Of a DNA stretch of 64,000 nt, positions 16,115 to 24,220 are shown in pieces (positions within the stretch are counted from its first letter, which is position 1; each line of letters opens with the position of its first letter). The position numbers and the translations under genes were made by a program. Source of the stretch: a virus. The stretch spans positions 1 to 64,000 of IMG/VR virus record IMGVR_UViG_3300025127_006147, one strand, 5' to 3'. The notes under the pieces are model-generated. The model saw nothing but the letters and a program-made list of their open reading frames with translations, was not told where the DNA came from and made no database searches.

Positions 16115-17649
16115 ATTGTCAATTCTTTATATTTATTTTTTATTAGTAAAGATAAATTGTTTTTATCTATATTAGAAAAATTACTATGACATCCTTTAGA
16201 TTTTATTATTTTAGGTAATAAACGATACATATAATCTTCAGCTTCCCTTTTTAATTTTTCTTTATCTTTATTTCTAGTTTGACTTTCATAGTGATAAGCA
16301 ACCGCTGTCCCTATAAAGTAATTTTTATATTTTCTATTTAAACATTCTATGTTTAATTCTACATCTTCAAAACATTCGGTATATGACTCCTTAAATCCAC
16401 CAATCTGTTTAAACAAATCTTTTTTAATCATCATAAAAGCTGCGGTATTACCAAAAACTTCCTTTCTACCCTGATGGTAATTAAAGTATGTACCTATACC
16501 ATGATGACTAACCCTAATGTTATATTTGTCATCTACAAAAGCAATAACACCAGAATGTTGCACCCTATTATCACCAAAGTGTAACCTTATACCCACTGTA
16601 CCAGTTTTTTTATTAGTATTGTAAACCTCAACCATCTGAGTAATTGAGTTATTTAATAATTTAATATCATTATTACAAAACAACAGTAATTCTACATCGT
16701 CATCGACATGGTTAGATACTATGTCATTATTAATACTTGCAAAGTTATAGTAATTATATTCTATTAATTTAATATTTTTTTTATCCTTTATGTATTCCTC
16801 TATTTCATCTAACTCTTCTAGTGATGAACCAGTATCACCTATATAGATTTTTAAATTAGGATACCCATCCATATCAAATATGGAATCTATACAGTCTTTA
16901 AGTAGGTTAACATTACCTTTAGTGGGAATTACCACACCCACACCTGGTAATTTTTTAAGTTTAATTTTTTTATCTGTTAATAAGATTTGTGGGGTAAGTT
17001 CGTAAGGTAGATTTTGTGAGTTTTTTTCAACAAACTGTCTTCTATTCACTTCCCATTCTTCGTTAGTTTGGCCTATAGATTTATGGGTTATAGTTATGTT
17101 GGTTATCACACCTACTTTAGTTCCTTTTAAATGGTTATTAAAACAAAAATCTATTTCATAAAAGTGAAATCCTTTAATATTTTCGTCGAAGTCAGTACTT
17201 AATCTGTTTTTAGAAACAGCAAAAAATAAACCATCTACTAATATACTTTCTAATATTTCGTCCCCAAATTTTGGTGAGTAAGCACTATTCCAAGTTTTAC
17301 CTTCATGTGTGTGTTTAACTTGACCTAACATTAAAGATGGGTTTTGCCACCATCTTCCAGTAGATTGCATTTCAGTAGTTCCCGCAACACCTAGAATACC
17401 AAAATTAGTATTATTAAAATGGGATATAATCCTCTTACCCCAATTTTTAGTATTGAAGATGATATCATTGTGACAAAAAATTACAATATCATTTTTAGTT
17501 TCTTTTAAAGCTTTATTGTAAAATTTTGTTAGGGGTTCTCCTTTATTAATATATTCGATTATTTCTACTTCTTTTAAACCCACAGTTTTTTTAATGTGAG
17601 AAATATGAGATTCCATAGGTTTTGGAGTACAATAAACAACACTTAACAT
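16111..17649 (-). CDS. Two-domain glycosyltransferase
   Basis: A 512-residue protein made of two GT-A-like domains. Residues 1-225 (MLSVVYCTPKPMESHISHIK; DIVIFCHNDIIF with an HND acidic motif) form one. Residues from about 230 (GVVIPTKGNVNLLKDCIDSI; ELLLFCNNDIKL) form a canonical GT2 domain that includes 'GNTAAFMMIKKDLFKQIGGF'. Two active sites could build a repeating disaccharide, as in bifunctional polymerases, but this is inference. It overlaps its neighbours by 1-4 bases. Confidence 0.78.
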   Translation of the reverse strand: MLSVVYCTPKPMESHISHIKKTVGLKEVEIIEYINKGEPLTKFYNKALKETKNDIVIFCHNDIIFNTKNWGKRIISHFNNTNFGILGVAGTTEMQSTGRWWQNPSLMLGQVKHTHEGKTWNSAYSPKFGDEILESILVDGLFFAVSKNRLSTDFDENIKGFHFYEIDFCFNNHLKGTKVGVITNITITHKSIGQTNEEWEVNRRQFVEKNSQNLPYELTPQILLTDKKIKLKKLPGVGVVIPTKGNVNLLKDCIDSIFDMDGYPNLKIYIGDTGSSLEELDEIEEYIKDKKNIKLIEYNYYNFASINNDIVSNHVDDDVELLLFCNNDIKLLNNSITQMVEVYNTNKKTGTVGIRLHFGDNRVQHSGVIAFVDDKYNIRVSHHGIGTYFNYHQGRKEVFGNTAAFMMIKKDLFKQIGGFKESYTECFEDVELNIECLNRKYKNYFIGTAVAYHYESQTRNKDKEKLKREAEDYMYRLLPKIIKSKGCHSNFSNIDKNNLSLLIKNKYKELTI

Positions 17650-18617
17650 TACAAATAAGATTTTACAGTTTCAGTGATTCCTAAGTTAAAGTTTACTTCT
17701 GGTTTCCATCTTAACTTTGTGTAAATTTTATCAAAGTTTATAGAGTACCTTAAATCATGACCAGGACGGTCACCAACAAACGATATTAATCTAGAAGACG
17801 TTCCAGGCACTAAACCCTTTATGTTATCGTAGGTTGAACAAATTTTCTTTATTAATTCTAAATTAGTTAATTCAAAGTCACCACCAACATTATATCTTTC
17901 ACCACTTTTTCCCGAATGAAAAACTTTATCTATGGCTTTTACATGGTCGTTTACGTGTATCCAATCCCTTATATTACCACCATCACCATATACAGGGATT
18001 TGTGTATTTTCTTTTAAACATTTAATTACTTTAGGTATTAATTTTTCTGTGTGTTGTTTAGGACCATAGTTGTTAGAACAATGGGTAATACAACCAGGTA
18101 AGTTAAATGTTCTAAAAGCGGCTAAAACTAAAAAATCTGCAGACGCTTTAGACGCTGAATAGGGAGAACTTGGTGCAAAAGGAGTAAATTCATAAAAAGT
18201 TCTTCCGTCATCAAAGTTAAGACTTCCATAGACCTCATCAGTAGATACTTGTAAAAATTTGTTAACTTTATATTTTAAAGAAGCATTTATTAATGTTTGG
18301 GTTCCTATGACATTTGTCTCTAAAAAGATATCGGGACTATCAATTGAATTATCTACGTGTGTTTCTGCTGCTACGTTTATAACACCATCATAATTGTTTA
18401 ACTCAAACAAACTGTTTACATATCTTTTATTAGTTATATCTACTTCGTGAAATTTTATTTTATCAATATAATCCTCTAAATTTTTTTTGTTTCCAGCATA
18501 GGTTAAACAGTCCATGACATGAATGTCGTAAGTAGGATAGTTGTCTACCATATGTTTAACTAGATGTGAACCTATAAATCCAGCTCCTCCAGTTATTAAA
18601 ATAGTTCTTTTTTGCAT
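17649..18617 (-). CDS. rfbB: dTDP-glucose 4,6-dehydratase
   Basis: Converts dTDP-D-glucose to dTDP-4-keto-6-deoxy-D-glucose. The 322-residue sequence has the NAD loop ILITGGAGFIGSHL, the family-specific 'VINVAAETHVDNSIDSP', the catalytic STDEVYGSL (Thr-Asp-Glu) and YSASKASAD, and NNYGPKQHTEKLIPK. These are all RmlB signatures, and length is normal. No RmlA, RmlC or RmlD is visible in the window, so the precursor may come from the host, and the product could feed the epimerase-like gene or a host pathway. It is one base from the two-domain glycosyltransferase. Confidence 0.92.
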   Translation of the reverse strand: MQKRTILITGGAGFIGSHLVKHMVDNYPTYDIHVMDCLTYAGNKKNLEDYIDKIKFHEVDITNKRYVNSLFELNNYDGVINVAAETHVDNSIDSPDIFLETNVIGTQTLINASLKYKVNKFLQVSTDEVYGSLNFDDGRTFYEFTPFAPSSPYSASKASADFLVLAAFRTFNLPGCITHCSNNYGPKQHTEKLIPKVIKCLKENTQIPVYGDGGNIRDWIHVNDHVKAIDKVFHSGKSGERYNVGGDFELTNLELIKKICSTYDNIKGLVPGTSSRLISFVGDRPGHDLRYSINFDKIYTKLRWKPEVNFNLGITETVKSYL

Positions 18618-18625
18618 TAGATTTT

Positions 18626-19255
18626 TTATTTTATACCAGTACTACCAAAACCTCCTTTTTCTCTGTTAGAGGCATTTAGTGTACCCACTTTATTTAATTT
18701 TCCCCACACCTTATCTAATACTGGTGATATAACACCTTGAGCTACTCTGTCACCATTAGTAATAACAAAATCTTTTTCACCTAAATTAATTAAAATTATT
18801 TTAACTTCTCCTCTATAGTTACTATCTACAGTACCTGGTGTATTTAAAACGGTTATCCCGTTTTTTAATGCTAAACCACTCCGTGGTCTTACTTGTAATT
18901 CATAACCTCTAGGTACCTCAAAGTAAAGGCCTGTAGGAATCAATTTTCTAGACCCAGGTTTTATAGTTATGCTTTCTTCTTGATTTAAGTTTGCTCTAAA
19001 ATCAAAACCACTATCTCCTTCATGAAAGTAATCTGGGTCCGTATTATTACTTTTATTTAAAAATTTTATTTCTATTTTAGGTTTAGTTATCTTTGTACTA
19101 TTGGTGGGTAGTGTTAAAGTCTCACCAATGTCACTAAATTTTTCTAAAATCTTTTCGGTCTCTGGTAGGGTGTCAGATTGTGGAATTAAATTATTAATTT
19201 CACTAATCGTTTCTTTTAATTTTTTAATATCAGCTATTATTTTTTCTTTTCCCAT
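18626..19255 (-). CDS. dut: dUTPase with N-terminal coiled-coil extension
   Basis: Hydrolyses dUTP to dUMP and pyrophosphate, keeping uracil out of DNA. All five trimeric dUTPase motifs are present in the C-terminal part: EGDSGFDFRA, RPRSGLA, 'GTVDSNYRGEVKI', GDRVAQGVI and the terminal 'REKGGFGSTGIK'. The family is usually about 140-150 residues. This one has 209 because residues 1-65 form a charged helical extension (KIIADIKKLKETISEINN), which could mediate oligomerisation or interaction with replication proteins. It overlaps the exonuclease gene by one base. Confidence 0.93.
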   Translation of the reverse strand: MGKEKIIADIKKLKETISEINNLIPQSDTLPETEKILEKFSDIGETLTLPTNSTKITKPKIEIKFLNKSNNTDPDYFHEGDSGFDFRANLNQEESITIKPGSRKLIPTGLYFEVPRGYELQVRPRSGLALKNGITVLNTPGTVDSNYRGEVKIILINLGEKDFVITNGDRVAQGVISPVLDKVWGKLNKVGTLNASNREKGGFGSTGIK

Positions 19256-19944
19256 TATGTAATATGTTTTACTAATTTTATAGTTGCCGTAACATCATTT
19301 TCACAATACTCCCTTATTTTATCCATATCTCTTTTTTCACTATAATAAAATTGATGCAGGAGGTCACCCTTTAGGTCTCCAGATTTAGGAGATTTTATAC
19401 CTAAAGAAGCACAAATTAAGTCTAGTGACGATAACCCAATATACGAATTAAAACCCCATACCTCTTTGGTGTCAACAACTCTGGTCTCCCAAGGTTTATC
19501 ATTATAGGTGGGTAAAATTTTAGGTAGAGTTATACCATGTACTAACATTTTTTTACCAATATACGGTAAATCAAAGTTTTTGATATTGTGTCCACAAATT
19601 CTAAACCCTAATTTATCAACCCTATTAAATAACTCACAAAGATTACCCAATATTTCTTTTTCCTCACCAACAAAACTATCTAGTTTAATTTCTCCATTAG
19701 GCACTATAAACCCTACAGAGGCACAAACTATTTTACCAAACTCAGGGAGTAAGGCTGCTTTTTTAATAAACATTTCATTACTATATAGGTCTTCATTGGG
19801 GTACCTCCTTTTACAGTAATCGTATCCAGTTTCATCCCACATTTTACTTAAATGTGGAAACTCTACATGTAAAGAATCCAAATCTTCCTCAATACCTACC
19901 GTTTCTATGTCTAGAAATAAAAGTTTATTTATATCTTTAATCAT
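19255..19944 (-). CDS. DEDDy-type 3'-5' exonuclease
   Basis: This 229-residue protein carries the three exonuclease motifs: LFLDIETVG (Exo I, residue 9 onward), GHNIKNFDLP (Exo II, about 137) and REYCENDVTAT (Exo III, Tyr-x3-Asp). The layout matches the predicted PolB-like exonuclease domain (DNA_pol_B_exo2) rather than the DEDDh DnaQ group. It probably trims 3' ends during replication, repair or recombination. It is separate from the proofreading domain of the family B polymerase at 29652. It overlaps the small gene upstream by four bases and dut by one. Confidence 0.85.
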   Translation of the reverse strand: MIKDINKLLFLDIETVGIEEDLDSLHVEFPHLSKMWDETGYDYCKRRYPNEDLYSNEMFIKKAALLPEFGKIVCASVGFIVPNGEIKLDSFVGEEKEILGNLCELFNRVDKLGFRICGHNIKNFDLPYIGKKMLVHGITLPKILPTYNDKPWETRVVDTKEVWGFNSYIGLSSLDLICASLGIKSPKSGDLKGDLLHQFYYSEKRDMDKIREYCENDVTATIKLVKHIT

Positions 19945-20174
19945 TGTTGATAATACTTAGGAGTTAACGTTGGGTGTAAAATATCTTCGTAAGGTGCTTT
20001 AATAAGAGACACAATTTCAGAATCTCTAGTGTCTTCTGACAAATATCTACTTACTCTTGTAGTAGCTTCATACACTGACTCAGCTTCTACAATATATTTA
20101 AATTTTTTAACTTTAGGGTTACCATTACCATCCAAGGCCCCTGTTTCAAATGCTACGATTGCTTGATAATACAT
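19941..20174 (-). CDS. Small protein resembling DUF4494
   Basis: A 77-residue protein with the pattern 'YYQAIVAFETG ... VKKFKYIVEAESVYEATTRV', which resembles Bacteroidota DUF4494 proteins (a strand, then 'ylVdA.s..EAe.ri'). The resemblance is by eye and moderate. The known family has no defined activity. It is translationally coupled to the exonuclease and, if the family match holds, supports a Bacteroidota host. Confidence 0.6.
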   Translation of the reverse strand: MYYQAIVAFETGALDGNGNPKVKKFKYIVEAESVYEATTRVSRYLSEDTRDSEIVSLIKAPYEDILHPTLTPKYYQQ

Positions 20175-20189
20175 GTTTTTCTTTTTTTT

Positions 20190-21413
20190 TTAATGTGATT
20201 TTATTATTTGTTTATATAATTCAGCTCTTTCCTCAGTAACTCTATCTATATGATATTTTTGAACCGATTCATAAAGCCTTTCACCTAAATCTTCTATCAA
20301 AGAAGGGTTGGTGATTAGTCTTTTTATGTGTTGTGCCCATTGTTTGTGATTTCTTGAAGCATCTACCAATAATGAATTTCCTTTATTGTTAAATGTTCCA
20401 CCCCTTTCGTAAGCGTTCACACAATCTATTTGGTACGGACCAAAATTTTGAGCTATTAACGCTTTTTTATGAAACCCAGCCTCAATTACCTTGAGTTGTG
20501 ATTTAACTCTATTAAATGTGTGGTGTTTAAGAGGAGCTACACTAATATCGAATTTGTTGTAGTTACTAGCGTAGGTAGTGATGGGTTTGGTCCAAACTCT
20601 TCTGTACGGTGTATCTGAATCCCCAAACTCCTCACCAAATTTAAACTGCATTAGTTGGAACATCTGGTCTTTGTCTACAATTTTGTAATTACCAGTAAAT
20701 ATTTTTTCGTACTCATACCACACCGATTCTTTAGGTTTAATTTTTCTAGTCATTTCTTCACCAGTCTGTGGATTTATTTGAGTTATACTACCTCTGGTGT
20801 CAAATCCACAAAGTACAAATTGCATTTTATCCTTTAAAGAGGTTAACTTATCTACAGTACCTCTTAAAATTTCTAAATCCGCTAAGTGTGATGAACCACC
20901 TAACCAACCCACCCTTATTCGGTCACTTTTTTCAGGGTTGTGATGGAATTGTTTTTCGTTAGGGTCTACACAATTAGGTAGTACATAAACATTTTTACAT
21001 ATTTTTTTAATTTCATCTGCAAATAAAGGTGTGGTGGTCGTCACATAATCTGCTAAGTTTAAATTAGCTGTAATAAGTTCATCCATCTTTTTATTTCTTA
21101 TTATCATATAAGCTGGATGTTCTTTGTTCGGCAACCAGTAATCATCAATATCCATAATACTAGGGATTCCTAACTTTTTAATTTTAGGCATTATTTGTCT
21201 AGAAAAGTTATAATCAGGATGTAAAGTTCTATGATAATGAATTAAATCATATTGTTTAAGGTAATTGTCATCGTTTAGTTTTGGGGAATAATCAATGTCA
21301 ACCCAAAAATCATCTCCAAATTTTTCTTGTAATTTTAAGTGTTGGTCTATCGACCTAAACTTAGATACACCAGTTCGGTCACTAGGTAAAACTAATATTT
21401 TGTACTTTGCCAT
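20190..21413 (-). CDS. GT-B glycosyltransferase
   Basis: A 407-residue GT-B protein. The N-terminal domain begins ILVLPSDRTGVSKFRSIDQH. A 'DLIHYHRTLHPDYNF' segment and 'PSIMDIDDYWLPNKEHPAY' follow. The C-terminal domain has RVGWLGGSSHLADLEIL and 'VIEAGFHKKALIAQNFGP', where GT4 enzymes place their donor-binding Glu. It is the first gene after the terminator at 21472-21497 and probably starts the transcript that leads into the exonuclease and dUTPase genes. Similar proteins are widespread in large T4-like phages, and the target is unknown. Confidence 0.75.
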   Translation of the reverse strand: MAKYKILVLPSDRTGVSKFRSIDQHLKLQEKFGDDFWVDIDYSPKLNDDNYLKQYDLIHYHRTLHPDYNFSRQIMPKIKKLGIPSIMDIDDYWLPNKEHPAYMIIRNKKMDELITANLNLADYVTTTTPLFADEIKKICKNVYVLPNCVDPNEKQFHHNPEKSDRIRVGWLGGSSHLADLEILRGTVDKLTSLKDKMQFVLCGFDTRGSITQINPQTGEEMTRKIKPKESVWYEYEKIFTGNYKIVDKDQMFQLMQFKFGEEFGDSDTPYRRVWTKPITTYASNYNKFDISVAPLKHHTFNRVKSQLKVIEAGFHKKALIAQNFGPYQIDCVNAYERGGTFNNKGNSLLVDASRNHKQWAQHIKRLITNPSLIEDLGERLYESVQKYHIDRVTEERAELYKQIIKSH

Positions 21414-21471
21414 ATATTTTTTTATATTTTATATGGAAAAAAGATACGAGTAATTGTAGAAATAGTCAAAC

Positions 21472-21497
21472 AAAAAAAGAGAGGAAAACCTCTCTTT
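21472..21497 (-). terminator. Rho-independent terminator
   Basis: On the minus strand AAAGAGAGG, a TTTT loop and CCTCTCTTT form a 9-bp stem followed by a run of T. It lies 25 nt beyond the stop codon at 21522 and ends the late block 24195-21522. Confidence 0.85.
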
Positions 21498-21521
21498 CTA
21501 ATCTTATTTAAAATAGTAATT

Positions 21522-22160
21522 TTATTTTTTTTGTGGTTTTACAGACTTAATAGATTTTATATTACCTACGAATATTTTATTACCAACTCTAATTTGTAAA
21601 TTTTCTTTAATGTTTTTAGATTCCATTAGTAAATTTTCTTCTACCATAATTTCTTTAATACATTCTTTTATGGTTTCTTTTAAAGAATTGCTATCTACCG
21701 AAGATGATTCAAATGGTGAAGGTATTGGGTCAGTAGATTTATTTTCTTTAATCTGTGTAGTTGGAATTGAAACTCTATTAACATTACTGTTAGCTGTATT
21801 TCTCATATTTTGAATACTATATTCTTCGGAGTTCATTTTTTGACTTACTTTTTCCATAAAGGACTCTGATAGATTAGGGGTCGGTGAAACATCAGGAATT
21901 GGATTAGTAATCATAGCTTGTTTAATAGCGTCTGGGAGTTTAGAATTTCTGATTGATTCTTCTGTCATCATCGCCTTAGGGTTCATGTTTGGTGAACTAG
22001 GAGTAGGCATTGACATTGGTGGCGTTTGTGTATTTTGTGGTGGTACGGTAACTGATTCTGTTTGTACATTAGAAGTTACCCTTCCTTGTCTATTATTGTT
22101 CATGGCTTTGTGTTCCATGAATTTTTTAGCGTTTAATAATGATTGTTCTAAATTTTTCAT
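21522..22160 (-). CDS. Proline/serine-rich protein, possible scaffold or internal head protein
   Basis: This 212-residue protein has low-complexity Pro/Ser/Asn/Met-rich regions (residues 25-70 and 125-155), a short helical motif 'KLPDAIKQAMITNPIPD' near residue 77, a helical acidic segment (LKETIKECIKEIMVEENLLM) and a compact basic C-terminus (VGNKIFVGNIKSIKSVKPQ). It abuts the WYL-like gene and ends at the strong terminator. Composition is like phage scaffolding or internal proteins, but no family was recognised. Confidence 0.6.
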   Translation of the reverse strand: MKNLEQSLLNAKKFMEHKAMNNNRQGRVTSNVQTESVTVPPQNTQTPPMSMPTPSSPNMNPKAMMTEESIRNSKLPDAIKQAMITNPIPDVSPTPNLSESFMEKVSQKMNSEEYSIQNMRNTANSNVNRVSIPTTQIKENKSTDPIPSPFESSSVDSNSLKETIKECIKEIMVEENLLMESKNIKENLQIRVGNKIFVGNIKSIKSVKPQKK

Positions 22161-22526
22161 TTAATCAAATTTTGCATTAATCCATACTTGGTTCATGCTT
22201 TTATCACCATTTGGGTTATAGTTTGGTCTAGGTTCATTAAAATTTTCAGTTGTAGGATTCCAATTACGTACCCTATCTAGTCTAAAAAATTTCCACCCAG
22301 GAACTTCAGTATCTGTAGCTCCTTCGGTTTGCCAAGCTCTAACTACAGGATTATTTCTTTTAGTTGTTCCTGCACACACTGGTTCTATTGTTCTCCATCC
22401 AGGATTATTAATAGTATCTCCCTCATAGTAAATAACAGCAGTATTTCTATTTTTTATAGCTTTTTGGACTTCGTCCCTATTAGCTACTTCAAGTATAATG
22501 GAAGACAGTGTGTTGTAAAGTTTCAT
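22161..22526 (-). CDS. WYL-like domain protein with (L/I)xE leader
   Basis: Residues 18-105 of this 121-residue protein follow the WYL-domain pattern: TAVIYYEGD, RTIEPVCAG, RAWQTEG and WKFFRLDRVRNW. WYL domains are small SH3-like modules that bind nucleic acid or nucleotide ligands and often regulate. The first 17 residues (MKLYNTLSSIILEVANR) form a separate amphipathic helix with Ile-Leu-Glu, like the leaders of DeoC and other proteins in this window. In T4, such a leader followed by (L/I)xE cleavage directs proteins into the prohead. The gene lies in the late-type block. Confidence 0.68.
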   Translation of the reverse strand: MKLYNTLSSIILEVANRDEVQKAIKNRNTAVIYYEGDTINNPGWRTIEPVCAGTTKRNNPVVRAWQTEGATDTEVPGWKFFRLDRVRNWNPTTENFNEPRPNYNPNGDKSMNQVWINAKFD

Positions 22527-22536
22527 CTTAAAAAAC

Positions 22537-22860
22537 TTAAGAAGGTGTTAAACCTATAGTACCATTAGTGACATTATCGTCAGGAACACTATATCCATTT
22601 TTTGAATTATATGAATTAGTTTTTACATTTTCTTTTCTAGTAAGAATATCTGTTTTTGTTCCTGTTTCTTGGTCTCTTACACCTAAAAATACCGCTGTAC
22701 CTCTACCTTTTTCATCACCGTCACTTAACGCGTTCTGATGTTGTGGTCCGTACTGGTCAGATTTTGGGCTATAAAGATTTTTAGGGAATAATTTATCCCT
22801 TTCAGCTTTAGCAAACTCTGATAGTTTTGCTCCTGGTTGCATTTGTTGTTCTCCTGCCAT
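22537..22860 (-). CDS. Hypothetical late protein
   Basis: A 107-residue hydrophilic protein rich in Gly, Asp, Lys and Asn, with a helical N-terminus (KLSEFAKAERDKLFPK) and an extended remainder. No motif is recognised. A TATTTATA element lies 12 nt before the ATG, the same spacing as at several structural genes, so it is probably a late, virion-associated protein transcribed with the WYL-like and scaffold-like genes. Confidence 0.6.
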   Translation of the reverse strand: MAGEQQMQPGAKLSEFAKAERDKLFPKNLYSPKSDQYGPQHQNALSDGDEKGRGTAVFLGVRDQETGTKTDILTRKENVKTNSYNSKNGYSVPDDNVTNGTIGLTPS

Positions 22861-22872
22861 AACTTTTTATTT

Positions 22873-22880
22873 TATAAATA
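22873..22880 (-). promoter_or_regulatory. Candidate late promoter motif
   Basis: TATTTATA on the minus strand, 12 nt before the ATG at 22860, followed by A-rich sequence. Confidence 0.5.
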
Positions 22881-22897
22881 TTTTATTTTATTTTTAT

Positions 22898-23068
22898 TTA
22901 TAGTTCAAAACCAAGATTTAATACCATAAATCTAAATTTAGAACATTTGTCAGTACTACACGGACAAATCTTAACTTCAAATACAGTTAATTTACCTAAT
23001 CTAAAAGTTAAACTATATTTTTCTTTTTTATTTCCACTTTTCCAGGAATTAATCCAATCTATTTTCAT
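22898..23068 (-). CDS. Small protein, 56 residues
   Basis: A short minus-strand gene filling the gap between two larger ones. It starts at ATG 23068-23066 and ends at TAA 22900-22898. The sequence begins MKIDWINSWKSGNKKEKYSL, then has LTVFEVKICPCSTDKCSKF and a hydrophobic end. The Cys-Pro-Cys and following Cys could bind a metal, although only three cysteines are present. The frame fits exactly (two bases after the stop of the upstream gene), which supports a real coupled gene. Function unknown. Confidence 0.6.
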   Translation of the reverse strand: MKIDWINSWKSGNKKEKYSLTFRLGKLTVFEVKICPCSTDKCSKFRFMVLNLGFEL

Positions 23069-23070
23069 AA

Positions 23071-23529
23071 TTAATAATTTATTAGTTTATTCATTCTTTT
23101 TATTGTTTCACTTAATGTCATCATATTATTTACATTATCTGGTGTTGGGACATTTACTTTAGTTGGATTTTTATTTCCGTCTTTTTCATGCTCATCATAG
23201 TGAGTATTCATCATACCACTGTTCATTTTTGTTTTTCTTCCAGATGATTTTCCATCTCTTAATTGTTTTTCTAACTCTAGAAAAACTTTTTTTCCGTAAT
23301 CACCTCCTGTTAAATTATATGGTTGTGTACCTTCTTCTTCATTCCTAAAAAAATTATTTATCTTTTTTAGTAATTCCATACTAATTACAGGATTTTTAAT
23401 AATGTTAAGTGCTCGTTGGTAACCTTCAGTAGTTTTTGGACCATTGAAGTCATGCACCGCGATTTTAATATGTTTTACACATTTATCGGGTACTTTAATC
23501 TGGTGTCCTTTTAAAACTTTATCAGGCAT
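23071..23529 (-). CDS. Hypothetical protein, probable structural block
   Basis: A 152-residue basic protein with two parts. Residues 1-75 are helical (VKHIKIAVHDFNG; SMELLKKINNFFRN). A low-complexity polar region follows and ends in LSETIKRMNKLINY, a short basic helix. It abuts the 221-residue gene upstream (stop and start adjacent). No family recognised. Membership in the 24195-21522 late block suggests a virion or assembly role. Confidence 0.58.
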   Translation of the reverse strand: MPDKVLKGHQIKVPDKCVKHIKIAVHDFNGPKTTEGYQRALNIIKNPVISMELLKKINNFFRNEEEGTQPYNLTGGDYGKKVFLELEKQLRDGKSSGRKTKMNSGMMNTHYDEHEKDGNKNPTKVNVPTPDNVNNMMTLSETIKRMNKLINY

Positions 23530-24195
23530 TTAAAATTTATTTAATACTTCATTAGGGTCCACTCCTTGAGCTTCACACGCTTTTTTAAATCTAGAACCTA
23601 GTTTATCTAATATCGGATAATTCATTCTATCACGTAATTCCATTTCTACTCCTGGTTTAATGTCGTCTACTTCATCTTTTTTATTTAAGATTACTTCTAA
23701 CATATCTTTCATTTTTTTATTAGATAACTCTACCAGTCTTTTTCTTTCATCGTTTTCAGCTTTTTCTTGTGATACATCAGTTGCGTACCCATTTTCTTCA
23801 CATTTTTTAACCGCTTTTTCTCTAGTTAAACCATAATTACCCATAAAGTATTCCATACATTCATTAGTAGTTTCTACTTCACTATCTAATTCTTCGTTGT
23901 CACCAAGACCACCACCTAGATAAGCTTCTCCCCAGTATCTTTTATAATAATAACCAAAACCATTACCTTTTTGATGTGCGGTTTTTACCATATCATCACT
24001 AGTACTTCTACTAATTTTGTTACTTTTATTAATACCTAAAGGAATTTTTGAGTTCATCATTGAACCATCATAATCCACTAATTCTTCTAGTTCTTCTTCA
24101 TTTTTACCGTCTAAGAGTTCAGTTTCGGACATTTCCTCCTCTTTATCTAAGTAAGTTTTTTTAGAAGTTTTACCTTTATGTTTTAATCTATCCAT
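23530..24195 (-). CDS. Hypothetical charged helical protein, late block
   Basis: A 221-residue strongly charged protein. The acidic N-terminus is ELLDGKNEEELEELVDYD. A Gly/Tyr-rich stretch (KGNGFGYYYKRYWGEAYLGG) and a mostly helical C-terminal half follow. It is the first gene of the block. A TATTTATA motif lies 14 nt before its ATG, divergent from the large plus-strand gene. No family is recognised. The end resembles 'ACEAQGVDPNEVLN', a helical pattern common in phage structural or scaffold proteins, but this is not diagnostic. Confidence 0.58.
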   Translation of the reverse strand: MDRLKHKGKTSKKTYLDKEEEMSETELLDGKNEEELEELVDYDGSMMNSKIPLGINKSNKISRSTSDDMVKTAHQKGNGFGYYYKRYWGEAYLGGGLGDNEELDSEVETTNECMEYFMGNYGLTREKAVKKCEENGYATDVSQEKAENDERKRLVELSNKKMKDMLEVILNKKDEVDDIKPGVEMELRDRMNYPILDKLGSRFKKACEAQGVDPNEVLNKF

Positions 24196-24209
24196 AGTTT
24201 CTTTTTATC

Positions 24210-24217
24210 TATAAATA
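24210..24217 (-). promoter_or_regulatory. Candidate late promoter motif
   Basis: TATTTATA on the minus strand, 14 nt before the ATG at 24195, and it opens the minus-strand block. A plus-strand TATTTATT lies at 24235-24242, close to the alternative start of the divergent gene. Confidence 0.5.
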
Positions 24218-24220
24218 TTA

